Made by a program: the position numbers and the translations under genes. The notes beneath the pieces are model-generated. The model saw only the letters and a program-made list of their open reading frames with translations, had not been told where the DNA came from and ran no database searches. A DNA stretch of 64,000 nt from Streptomyces sp. NBC_01431 (GTDB lineage Bacteria; Actinomycetota; Actinomycetes; Streptomycetales; Streptomycetaceae): assembly GCF_036231355.1 (NCBI RefSeq), contig NZ_CP109496.1:5270001-5334000 (forward strand), given 5' to 3'. Below are positions 17,483 through 25,733 of the stretch, in pieces; positions within the stretch are counted from its first letter, which is position 1; each line of letters opens with the position of its first letter.

Positions 17483-18889
17483 ATGACGGAAACGCTCAGC
17501 GCCCCCCAGGCGCTCGCCCCCGCGACCGGCCCCTCCCCCCAGCAGGCACAGAAGCTCAAGCGTTCCATCGGCGTCGTGGGGGGCACCCTCCTCACGCTGT
17601 CCTGCGTGACACCCGCCTCCACCCTGTTCGTGGTCGTGCCCGATCTCTTCGCCACCCTCGGCACCTACACCGCCCTCACCATCGCGATCGGCTCGCTGCT
17701 CTGTATCGCCGTGGCGTTCTGCTACTCGGAGCTGGGCACCCTCATCCCCAGCGCGGGCGGCGAGTACGCCATGGTGTCCACGATGGCCGGACGGCTCGCC
17801 GGCTGGCTGGTGTTCGTCCTCTCGCTGCTCGTCGTGATGATCGTGCCGCCCGTCATCGCCATGGGCACCGCCGACTACCTCTCGCCGATCGTCCACATCC
17901 CGGCGCCCGTCGCGGGGGCCGCGGTGATGCTGCTCGCCACCCTGGCCGGCCTGCTCGACCTGCGCGCCAACGCCTGGATCACCGGCATCTTCCTGGTCCT
18001 CGAAGTCATCGCCGCCGGAGTCGTCGCGGTCCTCGGCTTCTCCCACAGCGAGCGCGGCGCCGCCTCACTGGTGCACGGCTCGGTGGCCGGTTCGGGCGGC
18101 GCCCCCTCGACGGTCACCACGATGATGGTGATCTCCGGACTCGCCATCGCCCTCTTCATCACGCAGGGCTTCTCGACCGCCGTCTACCTCTCGGAGGAGC
18201 TGGAGCACCCGCGGCGCAACGTCGCCCGGACCGTTCTCGCCACCCTCGCCATCTCAACCGCCGTGATCCTGGTGCCCGTTGTCGCCATCACCATGGGCGC
18301 CCCCGACCTCTCGGCCCTCACCGGCGGCGACATCAGCAGCATGGTCACCGCCTGGTCGAACTCCGCCGTCGGCACCTTCGTCAGTCTCTGCGTGGCTCTC
18401 GCGATCATCAACGCGGGCATCGTCATGGTCATCCAGAACTCCCGGGTCCTGTTCGCCTCCGCCCGCGACAAGGCCTGGCCCGAGCCCGTCAACCGGGGCC
18501 TGTCCCGGCTCGGCCGGTTCGGTTCCCCGTGGGTCGCCACCCTCCTCGTCGGCATCCCCGGGGCCGGTCTGTGCTTCGTCAACCTCGACACCCTGTACGG
18601 CGTCACCGGAGTCTCCGTCACCGGCATGTACCTGCTCGTCGCCGTCGCCGCCCTGCTCTGCCGACGCGGCTCGCACAAGGACGTCCCCGCCTGGCGCATG
18701 CCGCTGTGGCCCACCGTCCCGGTGCTGCTCATCGCGGTGCTCGCCTACATCCTGACCCAGCAGGAGACCGAGTACCTGCTGTGGACCGGAGGCATCGTCG
18801 CGGTGGCCACGCTGTACTGGGTGCTGTACCTGCGGCCGCGCCGCGCGACCCGGTGGCTGGTCAGCATTCCGGAGGATGCGCAGGCCTGA
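17483..18889 (+). CDS. APC-family amino acid/polyamine permease
   Basis: Integral membrane transporter of 468 residues with about twelve hydrophobic segments. The first helix is SIGVVGGTLLTLSCVTPAST, and an acidic Tyr-Ser-Glu-Leu helix (AVAFCYSELGTLIPSAGGEYA) matches the second helix of APC carriers. A second conserved patch, VYLSEELEHPRRNV, fits the loop after helix 6. The ATG at 17483 (MTETLSAPQ) removes a non-conserved, arginine-rich upstream extension. The substrate cannot be told from sequence alone; amino acids or polyamines are likely. It is followed closely by the mycothiol-dependent enzyme gene. Confidence 0.88.
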   Translation: MTETLSAPQALAPATGPSPQQAQKLKRSIGVVGGTLLTLSCVTPASTLFVVVPDLFATLGTYTALTIAIGSLLCIAVAFCYSELGTLIPSAGGEYAMVSTMAGRLAGWLVFVLSLLVVMIVPPVIAMGTADYLSPIVHIPAPVAGAAVMLLATLAGLLDLRANAWITGIFLVLEVIAAGVVAVLGFSHSERGAASLVHGSVAGSGGAPSTVTTMMVISGLAIALFITQGFSTAVYLSEELEHPRRNVARTVLATLAISTAVILVPVVAITMGAPDLSALTGGDISSMVTAWSNSAVGTFVSLCVALAIINAGIVMVIQNSRVLFASARDKAWPEPVNRGLSRLGRFGSPWVATLLVGIPGAGLCFVNLDTLYGVTGVSVTGMYLLVAVAALLCRRGSHKDVPAWRMPLWPTVPVLLIAVLAYILTQQETEYLLWTGGIVAVATLYWVLYLRPRRATRWLVSIPEDAQA

Positions 18890-18911
18890 GGCGCTGCCTA
18901 GGGTGGCGCCC

Positions 18912-19706
18912 ATGACTGAAACGGACGCCACCCCATACCTGGACCACGCCGTCTACTGTGATGAAATCCTGCGCCAGACAGCCGAGTTGAGGTCCCACCT
19001 GAGCGGTGCGGACCTCTCCGTCACGGTGCCGACCTGTCCCGAGTGGGACCTGCGCAAGCTCGCGCTGCACGTGGGCGGCGCCCATCGCTGGGTCGCCGAG
19101 ATCGTACGGACCAAGGCCACGGCCGCCATAGCGCCGGAGCAGGTTCCGGGCCGCGAGCCGGTGAGTGACGAACCGGCGGCGCTGGACGCCTGGTTGGCCG
19201 AGGGCGCCGAACTGTGCGCCGGTGCCCTGCGGGACTCCGGCGCCGACGCGCCGACCTGGACCTGGGTGGGGGAGACGACCACCGCGTTCTGGGCGCGGCG
19301 GATGGCCCACGAGACCGCCGTCCACCGCGCCGACGTCGCGGGCGCCACCGGCGCCGAGTACCGGCTGGCGCCCGAGCTCGCGGCCGACGCCATCGACGAA
19401 TGGCTCGGCATCATCGGCTTCATCCAGACCGCCCGGGGCGGCAAGGAGGCGGACGCACTCCGCGCCGGCGGCCGGACGATCCACCTGCACGCCACGAACG
19501 CCCCCGGCGCCGAGTGGATCATCGAACTCGCGGACGAGGGCGTCACCTGGCGCCGCGCGCACGAGAAGGCGACGGTCGCCCTGCGCGGCCCGCTCACCGA
19601 CGTGATGCGCGTCTTCTACCGCAGGCTGCCCGCCACCACCCCGTCCGTCGAGGTCCTCGGCGACGCGGACGTCCTCGACCAGTGGCTGGCCGCGACGGCG
19701 TTCTGA
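18912..19706 (+). CDS. Maleylpyruvate isomerase-family mycothiol-dependent enzyme
   Basis: A 264-residue protein of the TIGR03083/MDMPI type, a DinB-like four-helix fold. The metal-binding pattern is visible as CPEWDLRKLALHVGGAHRW with one His, FWARRMAHETAVHRAD with two, and Glu between. The C-terminal domain, with segments TIHLHATN and GEWII-like AEWIIEL, is the usual SCP-like MDMPI C part. Members use mycothiol, the actinobacterial thiol, for isomerisation or detoxification. The true substrate is unknown. It starts 22 bp after the permease and may be cotranscribed. Confidence 0.85.
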   Translation: MTETDATPYLDHAVYCDEILRQTAELRSHLSGADLSVTVPTCPEWDLRKLALHVGGAHRWVAEIVRTKATAAIAPEQVPGREPVSDEPAALDAWLAEGAELCAGALRDSGADAPTWTWVGETTTAFWARRMAHETAVHRADVAGATGAEYRLAPELAADAIDEWLGIIGFIQTARGGKEADALRAGGRTIHLHATNAPGAEWIIELADEGVTWRRAHEKATVALRGPLTDVMRVFYRRLPATTPSVEVLGDADVLDQWLAATAF

Positions 19707-19729
19707 GCCCCGTCAACGACCCGGCGCGG

Positions 19730-20185
19730 TCACTCCCAAGCCCAGGTCAGCATCGCGAAGTGGCCCTCGTCCCGCGCGCCCGCCGAGTGGTACGTGGCGA
19801 GCGCCGGGTCGTTGTCGGTGTCCACACCCACCCACATGTCGTAGCACCCCCGAGCACGCGCGGCCGCCGCCAGTTCCTCGACCAGAGCACGGCCGATGCC
19901 CCGGCGGCGGTGGCGGGCGGCCACGGCCAGTTCGTACAGGCACATCTCGGTGCCCTTGTCGGGGTGGAGCATCTCGATGCCGGAGACGAAACCCACCGGG
20001 CCGCCGCCGACGTACGCGATGAGCATCAGATGGCCCGGCGCGGCCAGGAAGCGGGCCGCCCACTCCTCGCGTGCCGGCGCGTCGAACAGGTGCTGTGCGG
20101 CGATCAACTCGGCCGTGGAGGTGGCGCGGCGGATCTCGTACGGTGGTGCCGCCCCGCGCTCATCCGTCTCACGCGCTCCCGTCAC
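19730..20185 (-). CDS. GNAT acetyltransferase, AAC(3)-I-like
   Basis: GCN5-related N-acetyltransferase of about 151 residues. The acetyl-CoA loop is LYELAVAARHRRRGIGRALVEEL, with the R/Q-x-x-G-x-G/A pattern. The late part, DTDNDPALATYHSAGARDEGHFAML, resembles aminoglycoside 3-N-acetyltransferases of the AAC(3)-I group, so drug or amine acetylation is possible, but many similar proteins have other substrates. The GTG at 20185 has AAAGGG about 8 nt before it. The upstream frame stays open with no conservation, so the start is uncertain. It converges with the mycothiol-dependent enzyme gene and diverges from the fusion gene. Confidence 0.8.
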   Translation of the reverse strand: MTGARETDERGAAPPYEIRRATSTAELIAAQHLFDAPAREEWAARFLAAPGHLMLIAYVGGGPVGFVSGIEMLHPDKGTEMCLYELAVAARHRRRGIGRALVEELAAAARARGCYDMWVGVDTDNDPALATYHSAGARDEGHFAMLTWAWE

Positions 20186-20336
20186 CCCGGGCCCTTTCTT
20201 CTCACCCGGGTCTTCCACCTGGGCGCTCCCTACTCCCGCTGCGGTACACGACGGGGCGACCGTACTCCCCGGGTACAGCGGACACCTCCACCCACCGGCA
20301 GCTTCGGATGTCCGACCCGGCGCATACGGTTGGGGG

Positions 20337-22958
20337 ATGGAGATCAGCATCCGCAGACGCCGTTGGCGGGTGGCCGCGGGGGCGGCCGCCCTCGCAGCCC
20401 TGGCCGGCGCCGGCGTCTGGAGCGCGGCCGGCGCCGTGGGCGCCCCCGCCGTGCACCGCGAGGACCAGGTGCTCGACATGCCCGGCGCGAAGATCGACAC
20501 CTCGTTCTTCACGGCGGGCAGCGGCCACGACAAGCGGCCCGCCGTGCTGATCGGGCACGGCTTCGGCGGCAGCAAGAACGAGGTGAAGGGCCAGGCCGAG
20601 CAGCTCGCGCGCGACGGGTACGCGGTCATGACCTGGTCCGCGCGCGGCTTCGGCTCCTCGACCGGGCAGATCGGGCTCAACGACCCGCAGTTCGAGGTCA
20701 AGGACGTCTCGCGGCTGATCGACTGGCTGGCCAAGCGCCCCGAAGTGAAGCTGGACGCGCCGGGCGACCCGCGCGTCGGCGTGACCGGGGTGTCCTACGG
20801 CGGGGCGATCTCGCTGCTCGCCGCCGGGTACGACAAACGGGTCGACGCGATCGCGCCGGAGATGACGTACTGGAACCTGTCGGACGTCTTCTTCCCCAAC
20901 GGGGTCTACAAGAAGCTCTGGGCGGGGATCTTCGTGTCCACGGCAGGCGGCTGCAAGGCGTTCGATCCGCAGCTGTGCGCGATGTACGAGCGGGTCGCCA
21001 GTGCCGGGCAGCCGGACGAGGCGGCCGAGAAGCTCCTTTCGGCCAAGAGCCCGTCGGCCGTCGGCGACCGCATCAAGGTGCCCGCGCTCATCATGCAGGG
21101 CCAGACCGACTCGCTGTTCCCGCTCGGCCAGGCCGACGCCATGGAGCGGCGGATCGCCGCCAACGGCGCGCCGGTCTCCGTCGACTGGATCGCGGGCGGC
21201 CACGACGGCGGCGACCGCGAAACCGGCCGCGCCCAAGCCCGCGTCACCCAGTGGTTCGACCGGTACCTGAAGAACGACAAGAGCGCCGACGCCGGTCCCG
21301 CGTTCCGCGTGACCCGCACCGGAGGCGTCAACTCCACTGATGGAACAGCCCAGTTGAGGGGTGCGAGCAGCGGCAACTACCCCGGCCTTGAGAGCGGGCG
21401 GCGCACCATCGCGCTCACCGGCCGCGAGCAGAGCTTCGACAACCCGCCGGGCGGCGCGCCACCGGCGATCTCCGCCGTGCCGGGCCTCGGAGCGGGCCTG
21501 TCCGGCCTGTCATCGCTCGGCGCCGGCCTCTCCCTCGACTTCCCCGGCCAGTACGCGAAGTTCGACTCCGCACCCCTGGCGACCGGCGTCACCGTCACCG
21601 GCTCGCCGACCGTCAAGGTCACCGTGAAGTCCAGCGGCGACGACGCCGTGCTGTTCGGGAAGGTGTACGACGTCGGCCCCGACGGCAAGCAGCAGGTGCT
21701 GCCCGCACAGCTCGTCTCCCCGGTCCGGATCGACGGCGCCAAGGGCGCAAAGACCGTCGAACTGACCCTGCCCGCCGTCGACCACACCGTCGAGGCGGGC
21801 CACCGGCTGCGCCTCGTGCTGGCAGCCACCGACCTCGGCTTCGCCTCCCCGGCCGCGCCCGCCACGTACACCGTGTCCCTGGCCGGCGGCGGGCTGAGCG
21901 TGCCGACCGTACCCGCGGCGCGGACCGCGTCGGCGGCGCTGCCCTGGTGGGTGTGGGGCCTGCCGCTCGCCGGGGCCGTCATCGGCGCGGCCCTCCTCGT
22001 CACCCGCCGCACGCACACCCCGGCGCCCGATCCGGCACTGGCCCAAGTGCCGCTCCAGATCACCGACTTGACCAAGAAGTACGCGAAGTCCAGCGACCGG
22101 TACGCCGTGCGCGAGCTCTCCTTCCGCGTCGAAAAGGGCCAGGTGCTCGGTCTGCTCGGGCCCAACGGAGCGGGCAAGACCACCACCCTGCGCATGCTGA
22201 TGGGCCTGATCCGGCCCGACGGTGGCGAGATCCGGGTCTTCGGCCACGCGATCCGGCCCGGCTCGCCCGTCCTGTCCCGGGTCGGCGCGTTCGTCGAGGG
22301 CGCGGGCTTCCTGCCGCACCTGTCGGGCCGCGAGAACCTGGAGCTGTACTGGCGGGCCACCGGCCGCCCCGCCCAGGACTCCCGCATCGAGGAGGCCCTG
22401 GAGATCGCGGGCCTCGGCGACGCGCTCCAGCGCGCGGTCCGTACGTACTCGCAGGGCATGCGGCAGCGGCTCGCCATCGCCCAGGCCATGCTCGGCATGC
22501 CGGACCTGCTGATCCTGGACGAGCCGACCAACGGTCTCGACCCGCCGCAGATCCGCGAGATGCGGGACGTGATGATCCGCTACGCGGCGGGCGGGCGCAC
22601 CGTGATCGTCTCCAGCCACCTGCTGTCCGAGGTCGAGCAGTCCTGCACGCACCTGGTGGTGATGGACCGCGGCCGGCTCGTCCAGGCCGGACCGGTCGCC
22701 GAGATCACCGGCGGAAGCGACACGCTGCTCGTCACCACCGCCGAGGCGGTCGCCGGGCCCGTCGTGGACAAGGTGGCCGCGCTGCCCGGCATCGGCTCGG
22801 CGGTGCGCACCGACGAGGGCCTTCTGGTACGCCTCGAAGGGGCGACACCGGCCGGTCTCATCACCGAACTGGTGCGCCTGGACGTGCCGTTGACCGGCGT
22901 CGGCCCGCACCGCCGCCTGGAGGACGCGTTCCTCACCCTGATCGGAGGGTCCGCATGA
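20337..22958 (+). CDS. Exported alpha/beta hydrolase fused to an ABC ATPase domain
   Basis: An 873-residue two-part protein. Residues 1-35 are a basic start plus a hydrophobic helix (signal or anchor). Residues about 60-300 are an S15/CocE-like alpha/beta hydrolase with the nucleophile in GVSYGG (near 152), Asp in GQTDSLFP and His in AGGHDGG, followed by a beta-rich domain to about 520. A second membrane helix (PWWVWGLPLAGAVIGAALLV, near 535-555) leads to a full ABC ATPase: Walker A GPNGAGKTT at 609-617, signature YSQGMRQRLA, Walker B LLILDEPTNG and switch SSH. The hydrolase would be outside and the ATPase inside. The stop overlaps the permease start. Confidence 0.9.
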   Translation: MEISIRRRRWRVAAGAAALAALAGAGVWSAAGAVGAPAVHREDQVLDMPGAKIDTSFFTAGSGHDKRPAVLIGHGFGGSKNEVKGQAEQLARDGYAVMTWSARGFGSSTGQIGLNDPQFEVKDVSRLIDWLAKRPEVKLDAPGDPRVGVTGVSYGGAISLLAAGYDKRVDAIAPEMTYWNLSDVFFPNGVYKKLWAGIFVSTAGGCKAFDPQLCAMYERVASAGQPDEAAEKLLSAKSPSAVGDRIKVPALIMQGQTDSLFPLGQADAMERRIAANGAPVSVDWIAGGHDGGDRETGRAQARVTQWFDRYLKNDKSADAGPAFRVTRTGGVNSTDGTAQLRGASSGNYPGLESGRRTIALTGREQSFDNPPGGAPPAISAVPGLGAGLSGLSSLGAGLSLDFPGQYAKFDSAPLATGVTVTGSPTVKVTVKSSGDDAVLFGKVYDVGPDGKQQVLPAQLVSPVRIDGAKGAKTVELTLPAVDHTVEAGHRLRLVLAATDLGFASPAAPATYTVSLAGGGLSVPTVPAARTASAALPWWVWGLPLAGAVIGAALLVTRRTHTPAPDPALAQVPLQITDLTKKYAKSSDRYAVRELSFRVEKGQVLGLLGPNGAGKTTTLRMLMGLIRPDGGEIRVFGHAIRPGSPVLSRVGAFVEGAGFLPHLSGRENLELYWRATGRPAQDSRIEEALEIAGLGDALQRAVRTYSQGMRQRLAIAQAMLGMPDLLILDEPTNGLDPPQIREMRDVMIRYAAGGRTVIVSSHLLSEVEQSCTHLVVMDRGRLVQAGPVAEITGGSDTLLVTTAEAVAGPVVDKVAALPGIGSAVRTDEGLLVRLEGATPAGLITELVRLDVPLTGVGPHRRLEDAFLTLIGGSA

Positions 22959-23824
22959 CCACGCTGACGGAGATCCCGGCGGGCGAGACAGCACCGGGCT
23001 ACCGGGCCCGGCGCACCCTGCCGCTGCGCGTCGAGGCGGTGCGCCAGCTGAAGCGGCGGCGCACCCTGGTCATGGGAGCGGTGCTCGGCGCGCTGCCGTT
23101 CGTCCTGGTCGTCGCGTTCGCGATCGGCGGCAGCCCGAGCAGCCGCAACGGCCGGATCACCCTCATGGACACGGCGACCGCGTCCGGCGCCAACTTCGCG
23201 GCGACCTGCCTGTTCGTCTCGGCGGGCTTCCTGCTCGTGGTGCCGGTGGCGCTGTTCTGCGGGGACACCGTGGCTTCCGAGGCGAGCTGGTCCTCGCTGC
23301 GCTACCTGCTCGCGGCGCCAGTGCCCCGGGCCCGGCTGCTGTGGTCCAAGCTGACGGTGGCGCTCGGGTTCAGCGCGGCGGCCATCGTGCTGCTGCCGCT
23401 GGTCGCGCTCGCGGTCGGCACGACGGCCTACGGCTGGGGCCCGCTCCAGATCCCGGCCGGCGGCGCGCTCGGCGCGGGCGACGCGCTGCCGAGACTCGCC
23501 ATCGCGGTGGCCTTCGTCTTCGTGTCCCAACTGGTCACCGCCGGGCTGGCGTTCTGGCTGTCCACCCGTACGGACGCCCCGCTGGGCGCGGTCGGCGGCG
23601 CGGTCGGCCTGACCATCGTCGGCAACGTACTGGACGCGGTGACGGCGCTCGGCGACTGGCGGGACTTCCTCCCCGCCCACTGGCAGTTCGCCTGGGCCGA
23701 CGCGCTCCAGCCCCACCTGGAGTGGGGCGGCATGCTGAAGGGCTCGGCGGTCTCGGTGGCCTACGCGCTGGTGCTGTTCGCGCTCGCGTTCCGTGGGTTC
23801 GCGCGCAAGGACATCGTGTCGTAG
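22955..23824 (+). CDS. ABC-2-type transporter permease
   Basis: Membrane protein of 289 residues with about six hydrophobic segments: LVMGAVLGALPFVLVVAFAIGG, FVSAGFLLVVPVALF, LGFSAAAIVLLPLVALAV, LAIAVAFVFVSQLVTAGLAF, GAVGGAVGLTIVGNVLDAV and a last helix near the C-terminus. The motif GDTVASEASWSSLRYLLAAPVPR is the cytoplasmic loop typical of ABC-2 permeases. Its ATG overlaps the stop of the hydrolase-ATPase fusion, so the two surely form one transporter. The cargo is unknown; export of a peptide, lipid or drug is possible. Confidence 0.88.
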   Translation: MTTLTEIPAGETAPGYRARRTLPLRVEAVRQLKRRRTLVMGAVLGALPFVLVVAFAIGGSPSSRNGRITLMDTATASGANFAATCLFVSAGFLLVVPVALFCGDTVASEASWSSLRYLLAAPVPRARLLWSKLTVALGFSAAAIVLLPLVALAVGTTAYGWGPLQIPAGGALGAGDALPRLAIAVAFVFVSQLVTAGLAFWLSTRTDAPLGAVGGAVGLTIVGNVLDAVTALGDWRDFLPAHWQFAWADALQPHLEWGGMLKGSAVSVAYALVLFALAFRGFARKDIVS

Positions 23825-23839
23825 CCCCGGATGCGCGGA

Positions 23840-23882
23840 GGCCGCCTTCGAGCCCCGCTTCACAGGGTGCTCGAAGGCGGCC
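23840..23882. terminator. Bidirectional terminator between convergent genes
   Basis: A perfect 14-bp stem, GGCCGCCTTCGAGC (23840-23853) and GCTCGAAGGCGGCC (23869-23882), closes a 15-nt loop. It lies between the ABC permease stop and the aminotransferase stop. Confidence 0.85.
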
Positions 23883-23902
23883 GGGCCGCGATGCGCAGTG
23901 GA

Positions 23903-25177
23903 TCAGACCGCGGCGCTGAGCTTCTCGTACCCCACGAGCCGTACGCAGGCGGTCAGACCCAGGATCGCCTGCTCCAGCTCGGCCAGGCCCGGGTAGCTCG
24001 GCGCGATGCGGATGGTGGCGTCGCGCGGATCGCTGCCGTACGGGTGCGTCGCGCCGGCCGGGGTCAGGGCGACACCCGCCGCCGCGGCCCGCGCCACGAC
24101 CTCCTTGGCACAGCCCTCCGGCACCTCCAGGGTGATGAAGTAGCCGCCTTCGGGGGTCGTCCAGGTGGCGAGGCCGGTGCCGCCGAGCTCGCTGTCGAAG
24201 ATCCGCCGAACCGTCTCGAACTTCGGCTGGAGCAGGGCGCGCTGGCGCTCCATGTGGGCCCGCACGCCGTCCGCGTCGCGCAGGAACAGGACGTGGCGCA
24301 GCTGGTTGACCTTGTCCGGGCCGATCGAGCGCTTGGAGTTGTTGGCGAGCAGCCACTGCACGTTGGCGGGCGACGAACCGAAGAAGGCGACGCCCGCGCC
24401 CGCGGCCGTGATCTTGGAGGTGGAGCCGAAGACGAACGCGCGGTCCGCGTGACCGGCCGCCGCGCAGGAACCGAGCAGATCGGCGATCTCGACGGGCCGG
24501 TCGGTGAGGTGGTGGGCGGCGTAGGCGTTGTCCCAGAAGATCCGGAAGTCGGGGGCGGCGGTCGTCATGCGGGCCAGCCGCGCCACGGTCTCGTCGCTGT
24601 AGCTGACGCCGCTCGGGTTGCTGTACTTCGGCACGCACCAGATGCCCTTGATGCCCGCGTCCTCGGCAACGAGCCGCTCGACGACGTCCATGTCCGGGCC
24701 CTCGTCGGTCATCGGAACCGGAATCATCTCGATGCCGAACCGCTCGCAGAGTGAGAAGTGCCGGTCGTAGCCGGGCACGGGGCACAGGAAGGCCAGCCGC
24801 TCCTGGTCGACCCAGTGCGAGTCGGCACCCGGCAGGACACTCAGCATGGCGTGCACGAGGCAGTCGTGCATGAGCTCCAGGCTGGAGTTGCCGGCGGCGA
24901 GCAGCTGCGGGACGGGCACCTGGAGGACCTCGGCGAAGATCTCCCGAAGCTCCACGAGACCTTGCAGCCCCCCGTAATTGCGTACGTCCGTGCCGTCCGC
25001 GGAGGTGTACCGGCCGCCGGGCAGGCTGAGCAGGTCCTCGGAGAGGTCGAGCTGCTCGGGCGAGGGCTTGCCGCGCGTGAGATCGAGCTTGAGGCCACGG
25101 GCCGCCAGCGCCGCGTAGTCCTGCCGGGCCTGGTCGAGCAGCCCGGCCAGGGCGTCGGGGCTCAGCTCGGTGGTCAT
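23903..25177 (-). CDS. Aspartate aminotransferase, AspT type (class I/II fold)
   Basis: PLP-dependent aminotransferase of 424 residues. It starts MTTELSPDALAGLLDQARQDY and has the family's LDLTRGKPSPEQLDLS and NYGGLQGLVELR segments. The PLP-lysine is in FGSTSKITAAGAG, the PLP-phosphate arginine region is YDRHFSLCERF, and the cofactor Asp lies in FWDNAYAAHHL. The pattern fits the AspT (subgroup Ic) aspartate aminotransferases known from Corynebacterium, which look unlike the classical AspC. It would supply aspartate or glutamate. AGAGGAAA precedes the ATG. It stands alone with its own terminator. Confidence 0.88.
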   Translation of the reverse strand: MTTELSPDALAGLLDQARQDYAALAARGLKLDLTRGKPSPEQLDLSEDLLSLPGGRYTSADGTDVRNYGGLQGLVELREIFAEVLQVPVPQLLAAGNSSLELMHDCLVHAMLSVLPGADSHWVDQERLAFLCPVPGYDRHFSLCERFGIEMIPVPMTDEGPDMDVVERLVAEDAGIKGIWCVPKYSNPSGVSYSDETVARLARMTTAAPDFRIFWDNAYAAHHLTDRPVEIADLLGSCAAAGHADRAFVFGSTSKITAAGAGVAFFGSSPANVQWLLANNSKRSIGPDKVNQLRHVLFLRDADGVRAHMERQRALLQPKFETVRRIFDSELGGTGLATWTTPEGGYFITLEVPEGCAKEVVARAAAAGVALTPAGATHPYGSDPRDATIRIAPSYPGLAELEQAILGLTACVRLVGYEKLSAAV

Positions 25178-25429
25178 GGTGTTTCCTCTCGCGGGGCCGC
25201 GCCTGCGGGGAACGGCATGGATGGGTGCGCCCTGCCGAGCTTACAAACCCACCCCTGAACCCGGGACGACCGGCTTCCGGGGACACCCGCGGAAGTGACG
25301 CCCATCACGAGCCCCGCAGCACGGGCAGCGCGGCGGCGTCACCCCGCGTGGGGCGGGCTGGCGCGGGGCCTCACCCGTCTCCATCCCGGTCGCCCTGGGC
25401 GAGGCGCGCACGCCACCGGTGCTGAGGCG
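25178..25429. other. Gap upstream of a pseudogene, nothing clear
   Basis: It holds the promoter of the aminotransferase gene at its left end. Open frames on both strands run through it, one with a CPCCG...GCP pattern on the minus strand, but none has a ribosome site or codon use to support it. It may be gene debris like the adjoining stretch. Confidence 0.3.
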
Positions 25430-25699
25430 ATGGCCTTCGGCTCCACGGGCTTCGTGGTCGGCAGCATGGTCGGTTCGGCGCTGGGGAACTCCGCCCGGCG
25501 ACGTCAGGCGCAGGCCAACGCGCAGCCCCGCTGGGTCGCGGACGGCCACGGAGAGGTCACCGTCACCGACCGGCGAGTGGATGGTGGAGCGGAGGTACCC
25601 GAAACGGCGCGAGAGCGGGAGGAACTGCTGCGCAGCCAGCTCTTCGTCGCCATGACCCGGGCTCGTGACGTGCTGTGGTTGGGCAGCGTTGCCCGATAG
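25430..25699 (+). pseudogene. Chimeric gene remnant: small membrane-protein start joined to a helicase tail
   Basis: The 89-codon frame begins MAFGSTGFVVGSMVGSALGN, then SARRRQAQANAQPRWV..., the start of a known streptomycete hypothetical family with a glycine-rich membrane helix and a VTVTDRR strand. After about residue 55 it switches to REREELLRSQLFVAMTRARD, which is the last motif (VAMTRARD) of UvrD/Rep-type helicases, and stops soon after. Neither half is complete. The most natural reading is a deletion that fused two unrelated genes, leaving a frame that by chance stays open. A real fused small protein cannot be ruled out. Confidence 0.55.
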
Positions 25700-25733
25700 G
25701 GGCAGCGTACGGTCAGAGGAGCGTACGGGCTCG

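Noticed and set aside
25241..25549. Minus-strand frame with a CPCCG...GCP zinc-finger-like pattern
   Set aside because: No ribosome site, no recognisable family, and it overlaps the better explained chimeric remnant on the plus strand.
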